Positions 27,064-37,470 of a DNA stretch of 64,000 nucleotides are shown in pieces. The stretch is from Qingrenia yutianensis (GTDB lineage: Bacteria > Bacillota > Clostridia > UMGS1810): assembly GCF_014385105.1 (NCBI RefSeq), contig NZ_JACRTE010000009.1, positions 9,329-73,328 of the forward strand, read 5' to 3'. Position numbers and translations under genes: made by a program. The notes below the pieces were generated by a model. It did no database searches, had not been told where the DNA came from, and saw nothing but the letters and a program-made list of their open reading frames with translations. Position 1 is the stretch's first letter, and every line of letters starts with the position of its first letter.

Positions 27064-30000
27064 ATGTGTAAGAAAATAATTTCATTGGTATTATGCATAT
27101 TTACGCTTGCAAATGCCGCGGCAATAAGTGTCGCGGCGGCACATCTGCCGATAACCGAAACGCTCGAAACACCGCTTGCGTGGGTTTGGTCGGACAGTTC
27201 TCTCGGGATTGACTCGTCGCTGAGATTGGCGCAGACACCCGAAGAATATGTTTTTTCGATGTCGGACGGTGCGGATAATAAAAAATATATCCTTTTAAAA
27301 AATGTCAACGCGAAAGAAAATGACGGATTTTTTGTGATGACCGACGGATATACCGAATACGGGATACCGTATGATTCAAACAATTACAGCATTACAGATA
27401 CCGACAAAAAAGGTACAAAAACTGCGGAAAGTCTTGTGTATGACCCTGAAAGAAGCGGATCTGTTGCACAAAGACTCAATGACGAAAGTTATATGGCGAA
27501 ACATTTTCCGCATATGAAAGATTACATCAACACGCACACCTGGTACACCGAAAGAGGATGTAAAACCGAAAATGGGTATGAAATTGAGCCTTACAAAACC
27601 GACTGCAAAATTTCGCTTTTGTCGCTTACGGAATATAAGGCGAATTTTGACAGAATAGGCTATAAACCGAACGGCGAAGAAATGCAGTGGTGGCTGCGTT
27701 CGCCTCACGGAACATCGAAAGATTACGGTGTATGGGATTTTTTGACCGATGGAAGAATAAATTGCATACTTGATGTCGGATCGACTTATTCAAGGCTCGT
27801 TGTGCGCCCGTGCTTTTATATAAGCGCAGATTTTTTCAGAAATGTTAAACTCGACACGCAAAATCTCGGCGGCGAAGTAAAAAAAGCAATTCTCGAAAAC
27901 GTTACATACGAACAGGCGGAAAAAATATATTCCGATATTGAACTTTCGGATATAGGCTACGATGTTCACAATATTAGATTTGACAATCCGAGTTTAAAAA
28001 AGATTGGCAACAAAACGGTATTTAAAGCGTTTGTATCAAATCATTTGCGAAACGAGCAAACTTTTAAGCTTATAGCGGCGGTTTGCGAAAACGGTGCTCT
28101 TGCGGAAATCAGCCAAACGGACTACACACTTTCGGGCAGCGAAAGCAGACGTGTCGTAAGCGTGAGTGCAGATTTGAACAATGTGAAAGATTTATCCTCT
28201 GCCAAGATTAAAGTTTTCGCGTTTTTGGATTACAAAACCCTCATACCGCTTTCAAGCGTCGTTATGAACGGCGAAATTGACAAGCTTTTGGCGGCAGAAC
28301 CCGAAAAATACGAAAAAGCGGAAATAACAATTCCCGACGCGTATCAAAATATCTACAATCAAGAGGACGCATATTTTGATGTTTCGGTTGTTTATGCCGG
28401 AAATTCTCAAAAAACATATACGGTGTCGTATACGTTTGACGATTGGAAAACGCAGACGGACGAGAATATCACGGTGTCAGATATAGAAAACTTGAAAAAG
28501 CGCATTAAGGTAACAAACGCGCCGCTGGGCGAAAATGTTATCAAAATCAAACTCACCTCGGACGACGGCGAAAAAGCTCAAAAAGAAAGCAAATTTTCGG
28601 TGATAAAATTTTACACCGAAAAGCCGCTCGACAAATATTACAACGTTGCCACAGGTGAACCGTTTGATTGGTATACCATTCCGAAAGATTATGTAACGCT
28701 TCTTAAAAATTTCGGATTTACCGCATTAAGAACCACACCGTCGTGGAATGTTGCCGAGAGGGAAAAAGGCAAGCTTGCAATAGCTGAAAATTCAAACGCT
28801 GCAAACAATATCGAAACGTATGTTGAAAACGGCATAAACGTTTCAACGCTTACTGTGGGATACGGCAATAAATATTATACCCATAATACCGCAACATCGC
28901 GGCCTGATATGCAGCCGCCGATAGAAAAAGATGAAATCGACGCTTTTGCAAATTACGCCGCAAACGTTCCGTCGCTTTTGAAATCGAAAGACGGAAAAAC
29001 ACTTTCGTTTAAACGCTATGAAATTTGGAACGAACCCAATATTTCCACATATTGGGGATATGAAGAGGGCAGCGTTCCCGATCCGATACAGTATGTATAT
29101 ATGTTAAATCATACGGCTGCAAAAATAAAGCAAGCCAACCCCGATGTAATCATTGCGGCAGGTGCACTTGCGGCAGGCAATATGAACGATTACACCGACC
29201 ACCAAAATTATCTTAACATTATGTACGACTTGGGAATGTTGAAATATGCGGACGAATACTCGTTCCACCCATATATGTACCCCAAAAATCCAGATACGGG
29301 CTACCGCTCGAACGGCGTGAGCGTAAGCATTACAAACGATTATGTTTACAACCTCAATTCACGTTACCTTGCACCGCGCAAAGCGCACGGCGGCTGGATT
29401 GAAGCGGCAGTTTCCGAAGTCGGCTGGTCAACATATGTTGATTCCTCAAATATGAACGAAATATATGACGGAATGGGCAGAAGCGGCACAAGCGAGGACG
29501 ACCAGGCAATATTTATAATCAAAGCGCTTGTGTATAATAATTACCTTGATATAAGCCATACCGATGTTTTTACTGCTTATGACAGAGGCACCGATATAAA
29601 TTATGTCGAACACAATTTCGGATTTATCCGAAACGATTACAGTGTAAAACCTGCCGGATATGCGCTTTCGCAGTACAATAACACCTGTTCGTCGGCGCAG
29701 TATATCGGCAGAGTCGAAATAGCCGAAAATGTTTACGGCTATGTGTATCAGAGCCTTACAAAACCGTTTATGATAGTGTGGAAAAAGATGATGAACGCTA
29801 AAACCGAAACACCGTATACATACACACTTCCGAGCGGTGCGCGCGCCGAGGATATGTTCGGCAATGCGATAAGCGGCGAAAATATCAAAATCGGCACAGA
29901 GCCGGTTTACATCTACGATATACCGCTCACGCTTGTTAAAGACGCATTTGACGATTTATCGCTTGACGCGTTTAAGGATTTCTCGGCATACAGCACATAC

Positions 30001-30777
30001 AAGGCAAAACTTGACAGTTATATTGCACTTAACACAATGCCGACGGCAGAAAGACAGCTTGAAATGCTTAACGATTTGTATGCATTTGGCAAGGCAGTGA
30101 TAGCCGAGAAAAAATCTAATCCGTCGATTATGGACAACAACGATTTTATGTACGCATTGTTTGAGGTTTACCAAGCTACCAAACGAATGGCGGCGGCATA
30201 TGCAATGTATGACGCGAAATACGAAACGTCCGATTCGGCGGTGGAAAGCTTAAACGCGGCGATACTTGCAAAAAAAGATAATCAGTCCGAAACCTCGCTT
30301 TTGTTTACCGATGCGATAATGCGTTACGCAAAACGTTATAACAAAACGGCAAACGAGGTAAGGCAAGCTGAAAACTTTACGGGCAAAACGGGATTTACCG
30401 CAATGAATGATTATCTTGCAAAAAATCTCTGCTCGTGGGCAAACGAGATTATGAAAACAGAAAATGTTGATATATCGCGTGCGCTTTTGCCGTATGCAAA
30501 ATCGAAGATAGAAACAAACGCAAATGAAAGTTATGTTGTAAGCTTTACGCTTGACAGTATGCTTACCGTTCCGTTTAATTCGCTTGTGTATATCACAGAT
30601 GAAAACGGAATTGCAAAAAGCGGCAAGCAGCCGCTCAATGTGGAGGCAAACTCAGGCGCAAGCGCAGATATAACAGGAAATTCCGTAAGTACCGCCGGTG
30701 AATATACGTATTACATCGCGGTTGAGAATAACGGAAAAGTAACTATTAAACAACCGTTTACGCTGACGGTTAAATAA
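27064..30777 (+). CDS. secreted DUF6273-GH-A glycoside hydrolase
   Basis: A 1237-residue secreted protein: signal peptide (1-26, ending near SVAAA), a DUF6273-like domain (about 70-265, with YILLKNVNAKENDGFFVM, WYTE, WWLRSPHG, RPCFYISADFF), a beta-rich linker (about 400-510), a clan GH-A TIM barrel (about 515-860) and a helical C-terminal region (about 965-1150) before a final beta domain. The barrel has acid/base Glu 657 in EIWNEPN and a candidate nucleophile Glu 785 in SEVGW. It resembles GH39-like enzymes but no family can be fixed. Domain order is shared with the protein at 41793, its likely paralogue. It is 24 bases after the binding-protein gene. Confidence 0.8.
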   Translation: MCKKIISLVLCIFTLANAAAISVAAAHLPITETLETPLAWVWSDSSLGIDSSLRLAQTPEEYVFSMSDGADNKKYILLKNVNAKENDGFFVMTDGYTEYGIPYDSNNYSITDTDKKGTKTAESLVYDPERSGSVAQRLNDESYMAKHFPHMKDYINTHTWYTERGCKTENGYEIEPYKTDCKISLLSLTEYKANFDRIGYKPNGEEMQWWLRSPHGTSKDYGVWDFLTDGRINCILDVGSTYSRLVVRPCFYISADFFRNVKLDTQNLGGEVKKAILENVTYEQAEKIYSDIELSDIGYDVHNIRFDNPSLKKIGNKTVFKAFVSNHLRNEQTFKLIAAVCENGALAEISQTDYTLSGSESRRVVSVSADLNNVKDLSSAKIKVFAFLDYKTLIPLSSVVMNGEIDKLLAAEPEKYEKAEITIPDAYQNIYNQEDAYFDVSVVYAGNSQKTYTVSYTFDDWKTQTDENITVSDIENLKKRIKVTNAPLGENVIKIKLTSDDGEKAQKESKFSVIKFYTEKPLDKYYNVATGEPFDWYTIPKDYVTLLKNFGFTALRTTPSWNVAEREKGKLAIAENSNAANNIETYVENGINVSTLTVGYGNKYYTHNTATSRPDMQPPIEKDEIDAFANYAANVPSLLKSKDGKTLSFKRYEIWNEPNISTYWGYEEGSVPDPIQYVYMLNHTAAKIKQANPDVIIAAGALAAGNMNDYTDHQNYLNIMYDLGMLKYADEYSFHPYMYPKNPDTGYRSNGVSVSITNDYVYNLNSRYLAPRKAHGGWIEAAVSEVGWSTYVDSSNMNEIYDGMGRSGTSEDDQAIFIIKALVYNNYLDISHTDVFTAYDRGTDINYVEHNFGFIRNDYSVKPAGYALSQYNNTCSSAQYIGRVEIAENVYGYVYQSLTKPFMIVWKKMMNAKTETPYTYTLPSGARAEDMFGNAISGENIKIGTEPVYIYDIPLTLVKDAFDDLSLDAFKDFSAYSTYKAKLDSYIALNTMPTAERQLEMLNDLYAFGKAVIAEKKSNPSIMDNNDFMYALFEVYQATKRMAAAYAMYDAKYETSDSAVESLNAAILAKKDNQSETSLLFTDAIMRYAKRYNKTANEVRQAENFTGKTGFTAMNDYLAKNLCSWANEIMKTENVDISRALLPYAKSKIETNANESYVVSFTLDSMLTVPFNSLVYITDENGIAKSGKQPLNVEANSGASADITGNSVSTAGEYTYYIAVENNGKVTIKQPFTLTVK

Positions 30778-30797
30778 AAAGAAAGGTGAATAAAATT

Positions 30798-33206
30798 ATG
30801 AAAAAACTAATCTCATTATTTTTGTGCATCTTGATGGCATTATCCGTTGCGGCACCGGCTTTTGCCGCGACAACAGATTTGACAGAAGAAGAAATGAACG
30901 GTTTAACGACGCCGGTCAGCAATGTACCTTCAACTGAAGGCTTTATGGTTAATGGTGTTAATACAATGATTGCCGACACACCCGCAAAATATATATTTAA
31001 ACCTGCAAGCAGCGACACAAAATCTTATATTTTGCTTAAAAATGTAAATGCCGGTGAAAATGACGGATATTTTGTAATGGTTCAAGACGGCGGTTTAAGG
31101 GCTGATACTGCCGATAGCGCTATCGCAAAATTAAAAAAAGTTTATCCCGGCACTTCTTCCGACGGAACTACACAAGCACCTACCGTTGTTTTTGACAAAG
31201 ATGACAAAAAATCCATTGCATATTATTTGAATACTTCGGATTATATTGACGCTCAATTTCCTGTAATGAAAGATTACATCAATGACCATACTTGGTACAC
31301 AGAGGGTACTCGTGGGAATGAGATAAAGCCTTATAAAACCAATGCTAAAATCGCTTTGCCTTCGGTAACAGAATATAAAGCTAACGTTGACAGAATTGGT
31401 GTAAACAGTGTCGCGAAAGGTCAATCGTCAGCATTTAGTCCTGTTCACTTTATGCTCAGAACCGCACATCCCGGTTGGATAGACTCTAAACATACATCGA
31501 GTAAATATACAACCAAGGCAGTTTGGCTTGCAAAAAACAATACTGACGGTACTCTGCAAATGCAAAACGGCGTTGCGGTATTTTATTGGCAGACTGTAGA
31601 ACGTCCTTGCTTCTATCTCAGCAAAGACTTCTTTAGAAACGTTAAGCTTGATATGTCGCTTTTAACAACGGCGGACAGTGAAGCGGCAAAAATCATAAAA
31701 GAGATTGCAGCGGAAGAGGGCGGCATTGCCACATTAAAGAATGCCGGCTACACAGAAAGTGGCCTTGCTGAATTAGGAATAGCGGTAGGTAATGTTAAAA
31801 TTACATCGGCAGCAATCAGCGGCAGCGGCAAATGCGGCGAAACAATCACCGCAAACGTTGTAACGGAGGGTACTGCGGATAAGACAGAATATGAGTGGTG
31901 CGGCGTTAAAGCAGACGGCACAAAAGTATTGCTTACTGATGATAAAACTTCTAAGACATACACAATAAAATTTGCAGACCTTGATTATGCGAAAATCACC
32001 TGCTTGGTTAACGTTTATAGCGGTACAACACTTTCGCAGTCAGCTTACGCAAACGAAATCACACTTGAAACAAAACCGACGTTTGAAAAAGCACCGTTAA
32101 CAACAGGTACTTCTAACTGGAACTCCACAGCTGTTACAAATGCGGTTGCTACAACTGATGGAAAATATGACTTTGTTGTAGACGGAAAGGAATATATCCT
32201 TTTAAAAAGTGTTAATGCCGGCGAAAATGACGGTCAGTTTGTTACACTTGCCTCAAGTTTTCGTGATGAATCTATTAATTGGTACACAAATTATAATGAA
32301 GAAATAGGATTTATTTATGATCCGAAAGATGAAAAAAGCATTGCATACAAACTTAATACAAAACAATATTTTGATAAAGTTGTGCCTGCTAAAATGGCAG
32401 ATTACGTAATTACGCACCGTTGGTGGAATGAAGCATTTGGCAGCTCGAATACAGGTTATCAATCTCAAGAAGCATATGCAACGGAAAGCAAGTTGGCTCT
32501 TTTGAGTTATACAGAGTATGTTGCAAATGCCGAGAGAATAGGATACAGTGATTTTGGAAGAAACGCATTGCTTAGAACACCTCAATACGATTGGAACTGC
32601 CCAAGATTGGGAAATCCGCGTGTTTTGATGATTTCAAATACTGAACAAAAGATTACTTGTTTGAATCCGACTTCCGGAAAACTTGCTAATTACGGCGGAT
32701 GGCATTATAAAACGGTTGGTTTCTACCTCAATCCCGACTTCTTTGCAAATGTAAAGGTTGATTTCACACTTGCAAACACAGAAGTGGTTACGATTTTAAG
32801 AGAAAAACTTGCAGACAAAACAGTCGACGATCTTCGCAAAATAGGCTACTCGCTTACCGAAATCAAAGAGTTGTTCCCCGATAAGGTTGCCAACCTCGGC
32901 AAAATTGCAATGATTGATTTCAGCAAGGACGGCAACAATGTAAAATTCACTTGCGTGAACTTGTCGGACGGCAGCATCACATTCAAACCCGTTGCTGCGG
33001 TATACGCGTCAGACGCTATGGTTTGCTCGAATATCGGCGAAGAAATTACACTTGCGTCGGATGCAAGCAAAGATGTAAATGTAACTTTGGACGTTGGAAC
33101 ATCAACTCCCGACACGCTCAAAGCTTTTGCTTGGAACGTTGCGACATTAACACCGTTTGCACCCTGCAAAACTGTTAACTACGCCGCACTTGCTCCCGAA
33201 ACCTGA
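30798..33206 (+). CDS. secreted protein with two DUF6273-like domains (ends at in-frame TGA)
   Basis: 802 residues as written: signal peptide (MKKLISLFLCILMALSVAAP...AFA), two DUF6273-like domains (about 60-290 and 440-660) separated by an Ig-like segment, and a short C-terminal beta domain (FVNLSDGSITFKPVAAVYAS type). The ATG at 30798 follows GAAAGGTG. The frame stops at TGA 33204-33206, but the same frame is then open for 349 more codons encoding a CE2-like SGNH esterase. The gene is therefore probably one bifunctional protein interrupted by a nonsense codon, or a readthrough case. The first domain is nearly identical to that at 34387. Confidence 0.82.
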   Translation: MKKLISLFLCILMALSVAAPAFAATTDLTEEEMNGLTTPVSNVPSTEGFMVNGVNTMIADTPAKYIFKPASSDTKSYILLKNVNAGENDGYFVMVQDGGLRADTADSAIAKLKKVYPGTSSDGTTQAPTVVFDKDDKKSIAYYLNTSDYIDAQFPVMKDYINDHTWYTEGTRGNEIKPYKTNAKIALPSVTEYKANVDRIGVNSVAKGQSSAFSPVHFMLRTAHPGWIDSKHTSSKYTTKAVWLAKNNTDGTLQMQNGVAVFYWQTVERPCFYLSKDFFRNVKLDMSLLTTADSEAAKIIKEIAAEEGGIATLKNAGYTESGLAELGIAVGNVKITSAAISGSGKCGETITANVVTEGTADKTEYEWCGVKADGTKVLLTDDKTSKTYTIKFADLDYAKITCLVNVYSGTTLSQSAYANEITLETKPTFEKAPLTTGTSNWNSTAVTNAVATTDGKYDFVVDGKEYILLKSVNAGENDGQFVTLASSFRDESINWYTNYNEEIGFIYDPKDEKSIAYKLNTKQYFDKVVPAKMADYVITHRWWNEAFGSSNTGYQSQEAYATESKLALLSYTEYVANAERIGYSDFGRNALLRTPQYDWNCPRLGNPRVLMISNTEQKITCLNPTSGKLANYGGWHYKTVGFYLNPDFFANVKVDFTLANTEVVTILREKLADKTVDDLRKIGYSLTEIKELFPDKVANLGKIAMIDFSKDGNNVKFTCVNLSDGSITFKPVAAVYASDAMVCSNIGEEITLASDASKDVNVTLDVGTSTPDTLKAFAWNVATLTPFAPCKTVNYAALAPET

Positions 33207-34256
33207 ATTGCCCGGTCGAGTGACAACAGATTAACTTATTTCGGAAGATGGCAATTTGTTAAAAACGACGACGAAACGACAAGCGCGCTGGCAAACTGGC
33301 ACGACCCGTATGTTAAATTTAACTTTACGGGCACAAGCCTTGCCGCCGTGTTTGACGGCAGTGTTTCGGGCAAATGCACAATAGATGGAGCGGAAACGTC
33401 TTTTTCGGCAAACAACAATAGAGTAACCTTTGCAAGCGGTTTGGAAGATACAGAACACACTGCGGTTATTAAGGTTACAAGACCCGGCGGCAAAAGCGGT
33501 TTGAAATATGTTGAAACGTCGAAAGGCGGCAGTTTTACAAAAAGCGAAAAAGATAAAAAATACGTTCAGTTTATAGGCGATTCAATTTCGGAGGCTTCAA
33601 GCAGTTACACATTTACAATTCCGAAAGAATATAACCTTGATTACTCGGTTATAGCGTACTCGGGTATCGCACTTCAGGACGGCGCAGGCTGGTATTTCGG
33701 TTCAACGGGTACTATATGGCGTCCGACCTCCGATGATACTCCAAAGCTTAAACGCGAGGACTGCGTTGGTATGGAAAGCGCATACTTCAGCGTGAAACGT
33801 CCCAAAGAGGCATACTACCTCGACGAAAACGGAGATTTGCATTACGACAACCCTGCGTTTGACGTTTCCTCCGACAACGCACCCGACGCGATTGTTATAG
33901 GCATCGGCACAAACGACAGTACATACATAAGAGATAACGTTGCGGGAGTTAACGGTGAGAATTTCACAAAAACGTATATTGAATTTGTGACAAAGTTAAG
34001 CACTGTTTACCCGAACGCGCAGATTTACATCATAAGACCGTTTAACAATGTTGCCGAATACTCGCCGTTGTACGACGATTTGAGAGCGGCGATTGTTAAC
34101 GCGGTGAACGGACTTAAATCAAATGCCAACGTACATTATATTGATACAACTTCGTGGAACGTTGAAATAAGCGGTGATAAGGTTCACCCGAGTGAAAAAG
34201 GTTACGCGGATTTACGCGACTTGGTTTACAACGAAATTAAAAGTTCATTAAATTAA
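33207..34256 (+). CDS. CE2-like SGNH/GDSL esterase module, in frame behind TGA
   Basis: An open frame of 349 codons in the same phase as the preceding gene. The N-terminal part (first ~60 codons) is a jelly-roll like that of CE2 acetyl esterases (LTYFGRWQ, WHDPYVKFNFTGTSL). The catalytic domain has block I FIGDSIS with the Ser nucleophile, GIGTNDS (block III) and the Asp-His block DKVHPSEKG. Likely role: deacetylation of plant or microbial polysaccharide. No ATG or ribosome-binding site precedes it; the first GTG at 33348 would cut off the conserved jelly-roll. Translation alone is therefore unlikely, and the coordinates give the open segment, not a defined start. Confidence 0.75.
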   Translation: MARSSDNRLTYFGRWQFVKNDDETTSALANWHDPYVKFNFTGTSLAAVFDGSVSGKCTIDGAETSFSANNNRVTFASGLEDTEHTAVIKVTRPGGKSGLKYVETSKGGSFTKSEKDKKYVQFIGDSISEASSSYTFTIPKEYNLDYSVIAYSGIALQDGAGWYFGSTGTIWRPTSDDTPKLKREDCVGMESAYFSVKRPKEAYYLDENGDLHYDNPAFDVSSDNAPDAIVIGIGTNDSTYIRDNVAGVNGENFTKTYIEFVTKLSTVYPNAQIYIIRPFNNVAEYSPLYDDLRAAIVNAVNGLKSNANVHYIDTTSWNVEISGDKVHPSEKGYADLRDLVYNEIKSSLN

Positions 34257-34259
34257 AAT

Positions 34260-34288
34260 TTGAAAAAAGCTTTATTTTGTATTATAAT
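34260..34288 (+). promoter_or_regulatory. internal promoter before second DUF6273 gene
   Basis: TTGAAA, 17 bases, TATAAT. It would let the genes from 34387 onward be made independently of the transporter operon. Confidence 0.7.
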
Positions 34289-34310
34289 AAGGCTTGACGG
34301 CAAAACACAA

Positions 34311-34354
34311 CGGCATATACGGCAGGTAAGGCTTTATCTGCCGTATACGTGCCG
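34311..34354 (+). terminator. leader hairpin or weak terminator
   Basis: Arms CGGCATATACGGCAG and CTGCCGTATACGTGCCG pair except for a two-base insert, with a 12-base loop. The tail AATAAAATTTT is only weakly T-rich. It lies between the internal promoter and the ATG at 34387, so it could be a 5'-leader structure rather than a terminator. Confidence 0.5.
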
Positions 34355-34386
34355 AATAAAATTTTGCAGACGAAAGGCGAAATTAT

Positions 34387-37300
34387 ATGAAAAAAATATT
34401 ATCATTATTATTATGCATCATGATTTTCGTTTCGGTTATTCCTCCGGCTTTTGCAACGGCGGTTGATTTGACCGACGAGGAAATTAACGGTTTAACGACA
34501 CCGGTCAAAAATGTGGCTTCAACTGCCGACTTTAGAGTTGATGGTGTTAACACAATGATTGCCGACACACCTACAAAGTATTTGTTTAAACCTGCGAGCG
34601 GCGACGAAAAGACATACATTTTACTTAAAAATGTCAACGCAGATGAAAGTGACGGATATTTTGTAATGGTTCAAGACGGCGGTTTAAAGGCTGATTCTGC
34701 CGATAGCGCTATCGCAAAATTAAGAAAAGTTTATCCCGGCACTTCTGCCGACGGAACTACACAAGCACCTACCGTTGTTTTTGACAAAGATAACGAAAAA
34801 TCCGTTGCATATTATTTGAATACTTCGGATTATATCGACACTCAATTTCCTGTAATGAAAGATTACATCAATGACCATACTTGGTACACGGAAGGTACTA
34901 CTAAAAACGAGGTAAATCCTTATAAAACCGACGCAAAAATCGCTTTGCCTTCGGTAACGGAATATAAAGCTAACGTTGACAGAATCGGTGTAAACAGTGT
35001 CGCGAAAGGTCAATCGTCGACATTTAGTCCCGTTCACTTTATGCTCAGAACCGCACATCCCGGTTGGATAGACTCTAAACATACATCGAGTAAATATACA
35101 ACCAAGGCTGTTTGGCTTGCAAAAAACAATAAAGGCACTTTAACTATGCAGAACGAATCTGCGGTGTTTTATTGGCAGAATGTAGAACGTCCGTGCTTCT
35201 ATTTGAACGAAGATTTTTTCAAAAATGTGAAGATTGACGAAAGTTACTTCACAGACGACGCGCTTGTTACCGAAATAATTAAGGGTTTTGACGTTGATAC
35301 TCTCAAAAATGCAGGGTACAGTGACGCTCTTTTGGTAAAACTCGGAATTTTGAAAGGTTCTACCGAGATTGCAACCCTCACTGTTGACGGCGAAACGCAG
35401 GTCGGCTGCACTCTTTCGGCTGAATATGAGCTTGCAGACGGTTTTGAACAGTCGGAATATACAAAATTTTCGTGGGAATATTCCGACACACAGGACGGCG
35501 GTTTTACTGCCATTGACGGTGCGGATAAAAAATATTTTACCGTTACCGCAAATTTGAACAAGAAATATGTGCGTGTTAACGTTACGCTTGGAAATATAGA
35601 CGGACAGGGCGAAACGTATACATCGGACGCGGTGTATATTGAAACTTTGCCGCCGGTTATCGAAAACGTTAAAATAAGCGGTGAAGCTTTCACCGGCGGA
35701 AAGCTTACGGTTAGCTTTGACACCGTAAGCGGTGCGCCCGATATGACAAAATCGCGCGTTATATGGTATTGGTCGGACGAAAAAGACGGTGAATTTACCG
35801 TAATTGACGGCGAAAACGGCTTTGAATACACAATCGGCGACGAATACGGCGACAAATACATCACCGCGGCGGTTATTCCGGCAAACGTTTATGAAATTTT
35901 CGGCGACGAAGTAAGAAGCGAAGACGTTTTGAGAGTTATCACGGCGGTTGATGAATCGAAACTCGAAACAAAACTTACAAACGTTTATTCAACACCGAAA
36001 GATATAACAATCATCGACACCGCATCACCGTCGAAATATACATTTAAAATTGCGGAGGGTGTAACCACTGCGGACGGCAAAGCCGACAAAAAATCTTACA
36101 TACTTCTTAAAAGCGTAAACGCAAAGGAAGACGACGGATATTTTGTTATGCTTGATGACGGCGGAGTTGATACAACCGAAGAAGGTTCGGCGGTAAACGA
36201 GCTTAAAAAATACTACCCTGGCACATACAGCGGCACAGACGCGGCTATTATCGCGAAAAACTACGAAATGCCGACAAGAACGTTTGATGCGTCAAACAAA
36301 AAATCGATTGCGTATTACTTGAACCGCGACGAATATATGAAAGCGCAGTTCCCCGTTATGCACGAGGGCGGCTATATAAAAGACCATACTTGGTACACCG
36401 AAGCCGGAATTTTGGAGAGCGGCGAGGTTGCTTATGCGTCAAAGAGCAAATTAGCGCTTATTTCGGTTACTGAATATTTGCAGAATGTTGAAAGAATAGG
36501 CACAGTAGGCGCGTCGAGAAAATGGAGTGTTACAAACTTCCAGACGAGAACTCCCCATCCGACGGTTGCAACCGCAAAACATACAAGCAGCACATACACC
36601 GTACCGGCAACTTGGCTTGTATCATCAGGCAAATCATTCCAGGCGCAGGGCGTTGTTTACATTTGGCAGACGCTCGAACGACCCGTATTCTATCTTGATA
36701 AAAGCTTCTTTAAAAATGTTAAAATAGAGGCAGGCGCAAACAGTGCGGTTGCGGACGTTTTGAAAGAAATTATGCCGTATGAGGATATGCTCAAAATGGG
36801 TTATACAAAAGATGAGCTTACAAAAATGGGCATTTCCGAAAACTATCCCACAGGCAAAAATGCGGTTATAAAGGGGCATTTGGCGTCGGGAGATGTAGTT
36901 TATGCAGACTATGATTTTTTGCATACGGGCGCAGACGGCAAAGAGGGCGCAACGCAATATCAGTGGTATATTTCAAACGGTGACGGTTTTGAAAAAATCG
37001 ACGGCGCAACAGGCGAAACATATGTTTTGACCGATAATGAAATCGGCAAAACCATAAAGGTTGAAATTACACCGCACGACACCGACGGGAATATGGCAAA
37101 AACAATTTCGGCAGAGGGCGCGTTTAAAGTTTCGCCGAGTGCGGATATAAGCTTTACGGGCGCGGACATCGGCGGAATAACAAATATCGACACGGTGACA
37201 AGCATAAATGCGTCGTTTGCGGTAAATGCAAAATCGGCGGTTAATGTGCGTTTTTATGTGGGTGTTTATGACAAAGAGACAAACAAATGCGTTGCGATAA

Positions 37301-37452
37301 ACAATCCGACAGATACTGCTCTTTCCATCGGAAACAGCATTTATCCCGTAACGCTCGGCGGAATTAAAGCGTCGGCAAACAACTACATTAAGATGTTTGC
37401 TTTCTCGGAGGATGACAGACCGCTTTTCACCATTGAATTTTTCAGACGGTAA
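34387..37452 (+). CDS. secreted protein with two DUF6273-like domains and Ig-like repeats
   Basis: A 1021-residue secreted protein. Signal peptide 1-22 (LLLCIMIFVSVIPPAFA), a first DUF6273-like domain (about 55-290), two Ig-like repeats (about 325-425 and 425-520), a second DUF6273-like domain (about 560-790, with YILLKSVNAKEDDGYFVM, WYTE, RTPHP, ERPVFYLDKSFF), another Ig-like unit (YQWYISNGDGFEKIDGATG) and a C-terminal beta domain. No catalytic motif is recognised. It is probably a cell-surface or extracellular binding protein. The first ~290 residues are nearly identical to those of the gene at 30798, indicating recent duplication or gene conversion. Confidence 0.82.
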   Translation: MKKILSLLLCIMIFVSVIPPAFATAVDLTDEEINGLTTPVKNVASTADFRVDGVNTMIADTPTKYLFKPASGDEKTYILLKNVNADESDGYFVMVQDGGLKADSADSAIAKLRKVYPGTSADGTTQAPTVVFDKDNEKSVAYYLNTSDYIDTQFPVMKDYINDHTWYTEGTTKNEVNPYKTDAKIALPSVTEYKANVDRIGVNSVAKGQSSTFSPVHFMLRTAHPGWIDSKHTSSKYTTKAVWLAKNNKGTLTMQNESAVFYWQNVERPCFYLNEDFFKNVKIDESYFTDDALVTEIIKGFDVDTLKNAGYSDALLVKLGILKGSTEIATLTVDGETQVGCTLSAEYELADGFEQSEYTKFSWEYSDTQDGGFTAIDGADKKYFTVTANLNKKYVRVNVTLGNIDGQGETYTSDAVYIETLPPVIENVKISGEAFTGGKLTVSFDTVSGAPDMTKSRVIWYWSDEKDGEFTVIDGENGFEYTIGDEYGDKYITAAVIPANVYEIFGDEVRSEDVLRVITAVDESKLETKLTNVYSTPKDITIIDTASPSKYTFKIAEGVTTADGKADKKSYILLKSVNAKEDDGYFVMLDDGGVDTTEEGSAVNELKKYYPGTYSGTDAAIIAKNYEMPTRTFDASNKKSIAYYLNRDEYMKAQFPVMHEGGYIKDHTWYTEAGILESGEVAYASKSKLALISVTEYLQNVERIGTVGASRKWSVTNFQTRTPHPTVATAKHTSSTYTVPATWLVSSGKSFQAQGVVYIWQTLERPVFYLDKSFFKNVKIEAGANSAVADVLKEIMPYEDMLKMGYTKDELTKMGISENYPTGKNAVIKGHLASGDVVYADYDFLHTGADGKEGATQYQWYISNGDGFEKIDGATGETYVLTDNEIGKTIKVEITPHDTDGNMAKTISAEGAFKVSPSADISFTGADIGGITNIDTVTSINASFAVNAKSAVNVRFYVGVYDKETNKCVAINNPTDTALSIGNSIYPVTLGGIKASANNYIKMFAFSEDDRPLFTIEFFRR

Positions 37453-37470
37453 CAGGAGGTGCATATAACA

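Noticed and set aside
33204..33206. Reassigned genetic code (TGA as Trp or Gly)
   Set aside because: Several intact genes in the window end in TGA at the family-expected C-terminus, so TGA is a stop here.
33204..33260. Selenocysteine readthrough at the TGA
   Set aside because: No SECIS-like hairpin is visible directly after the TGA, and the flanking residues show no Cys-type active site.
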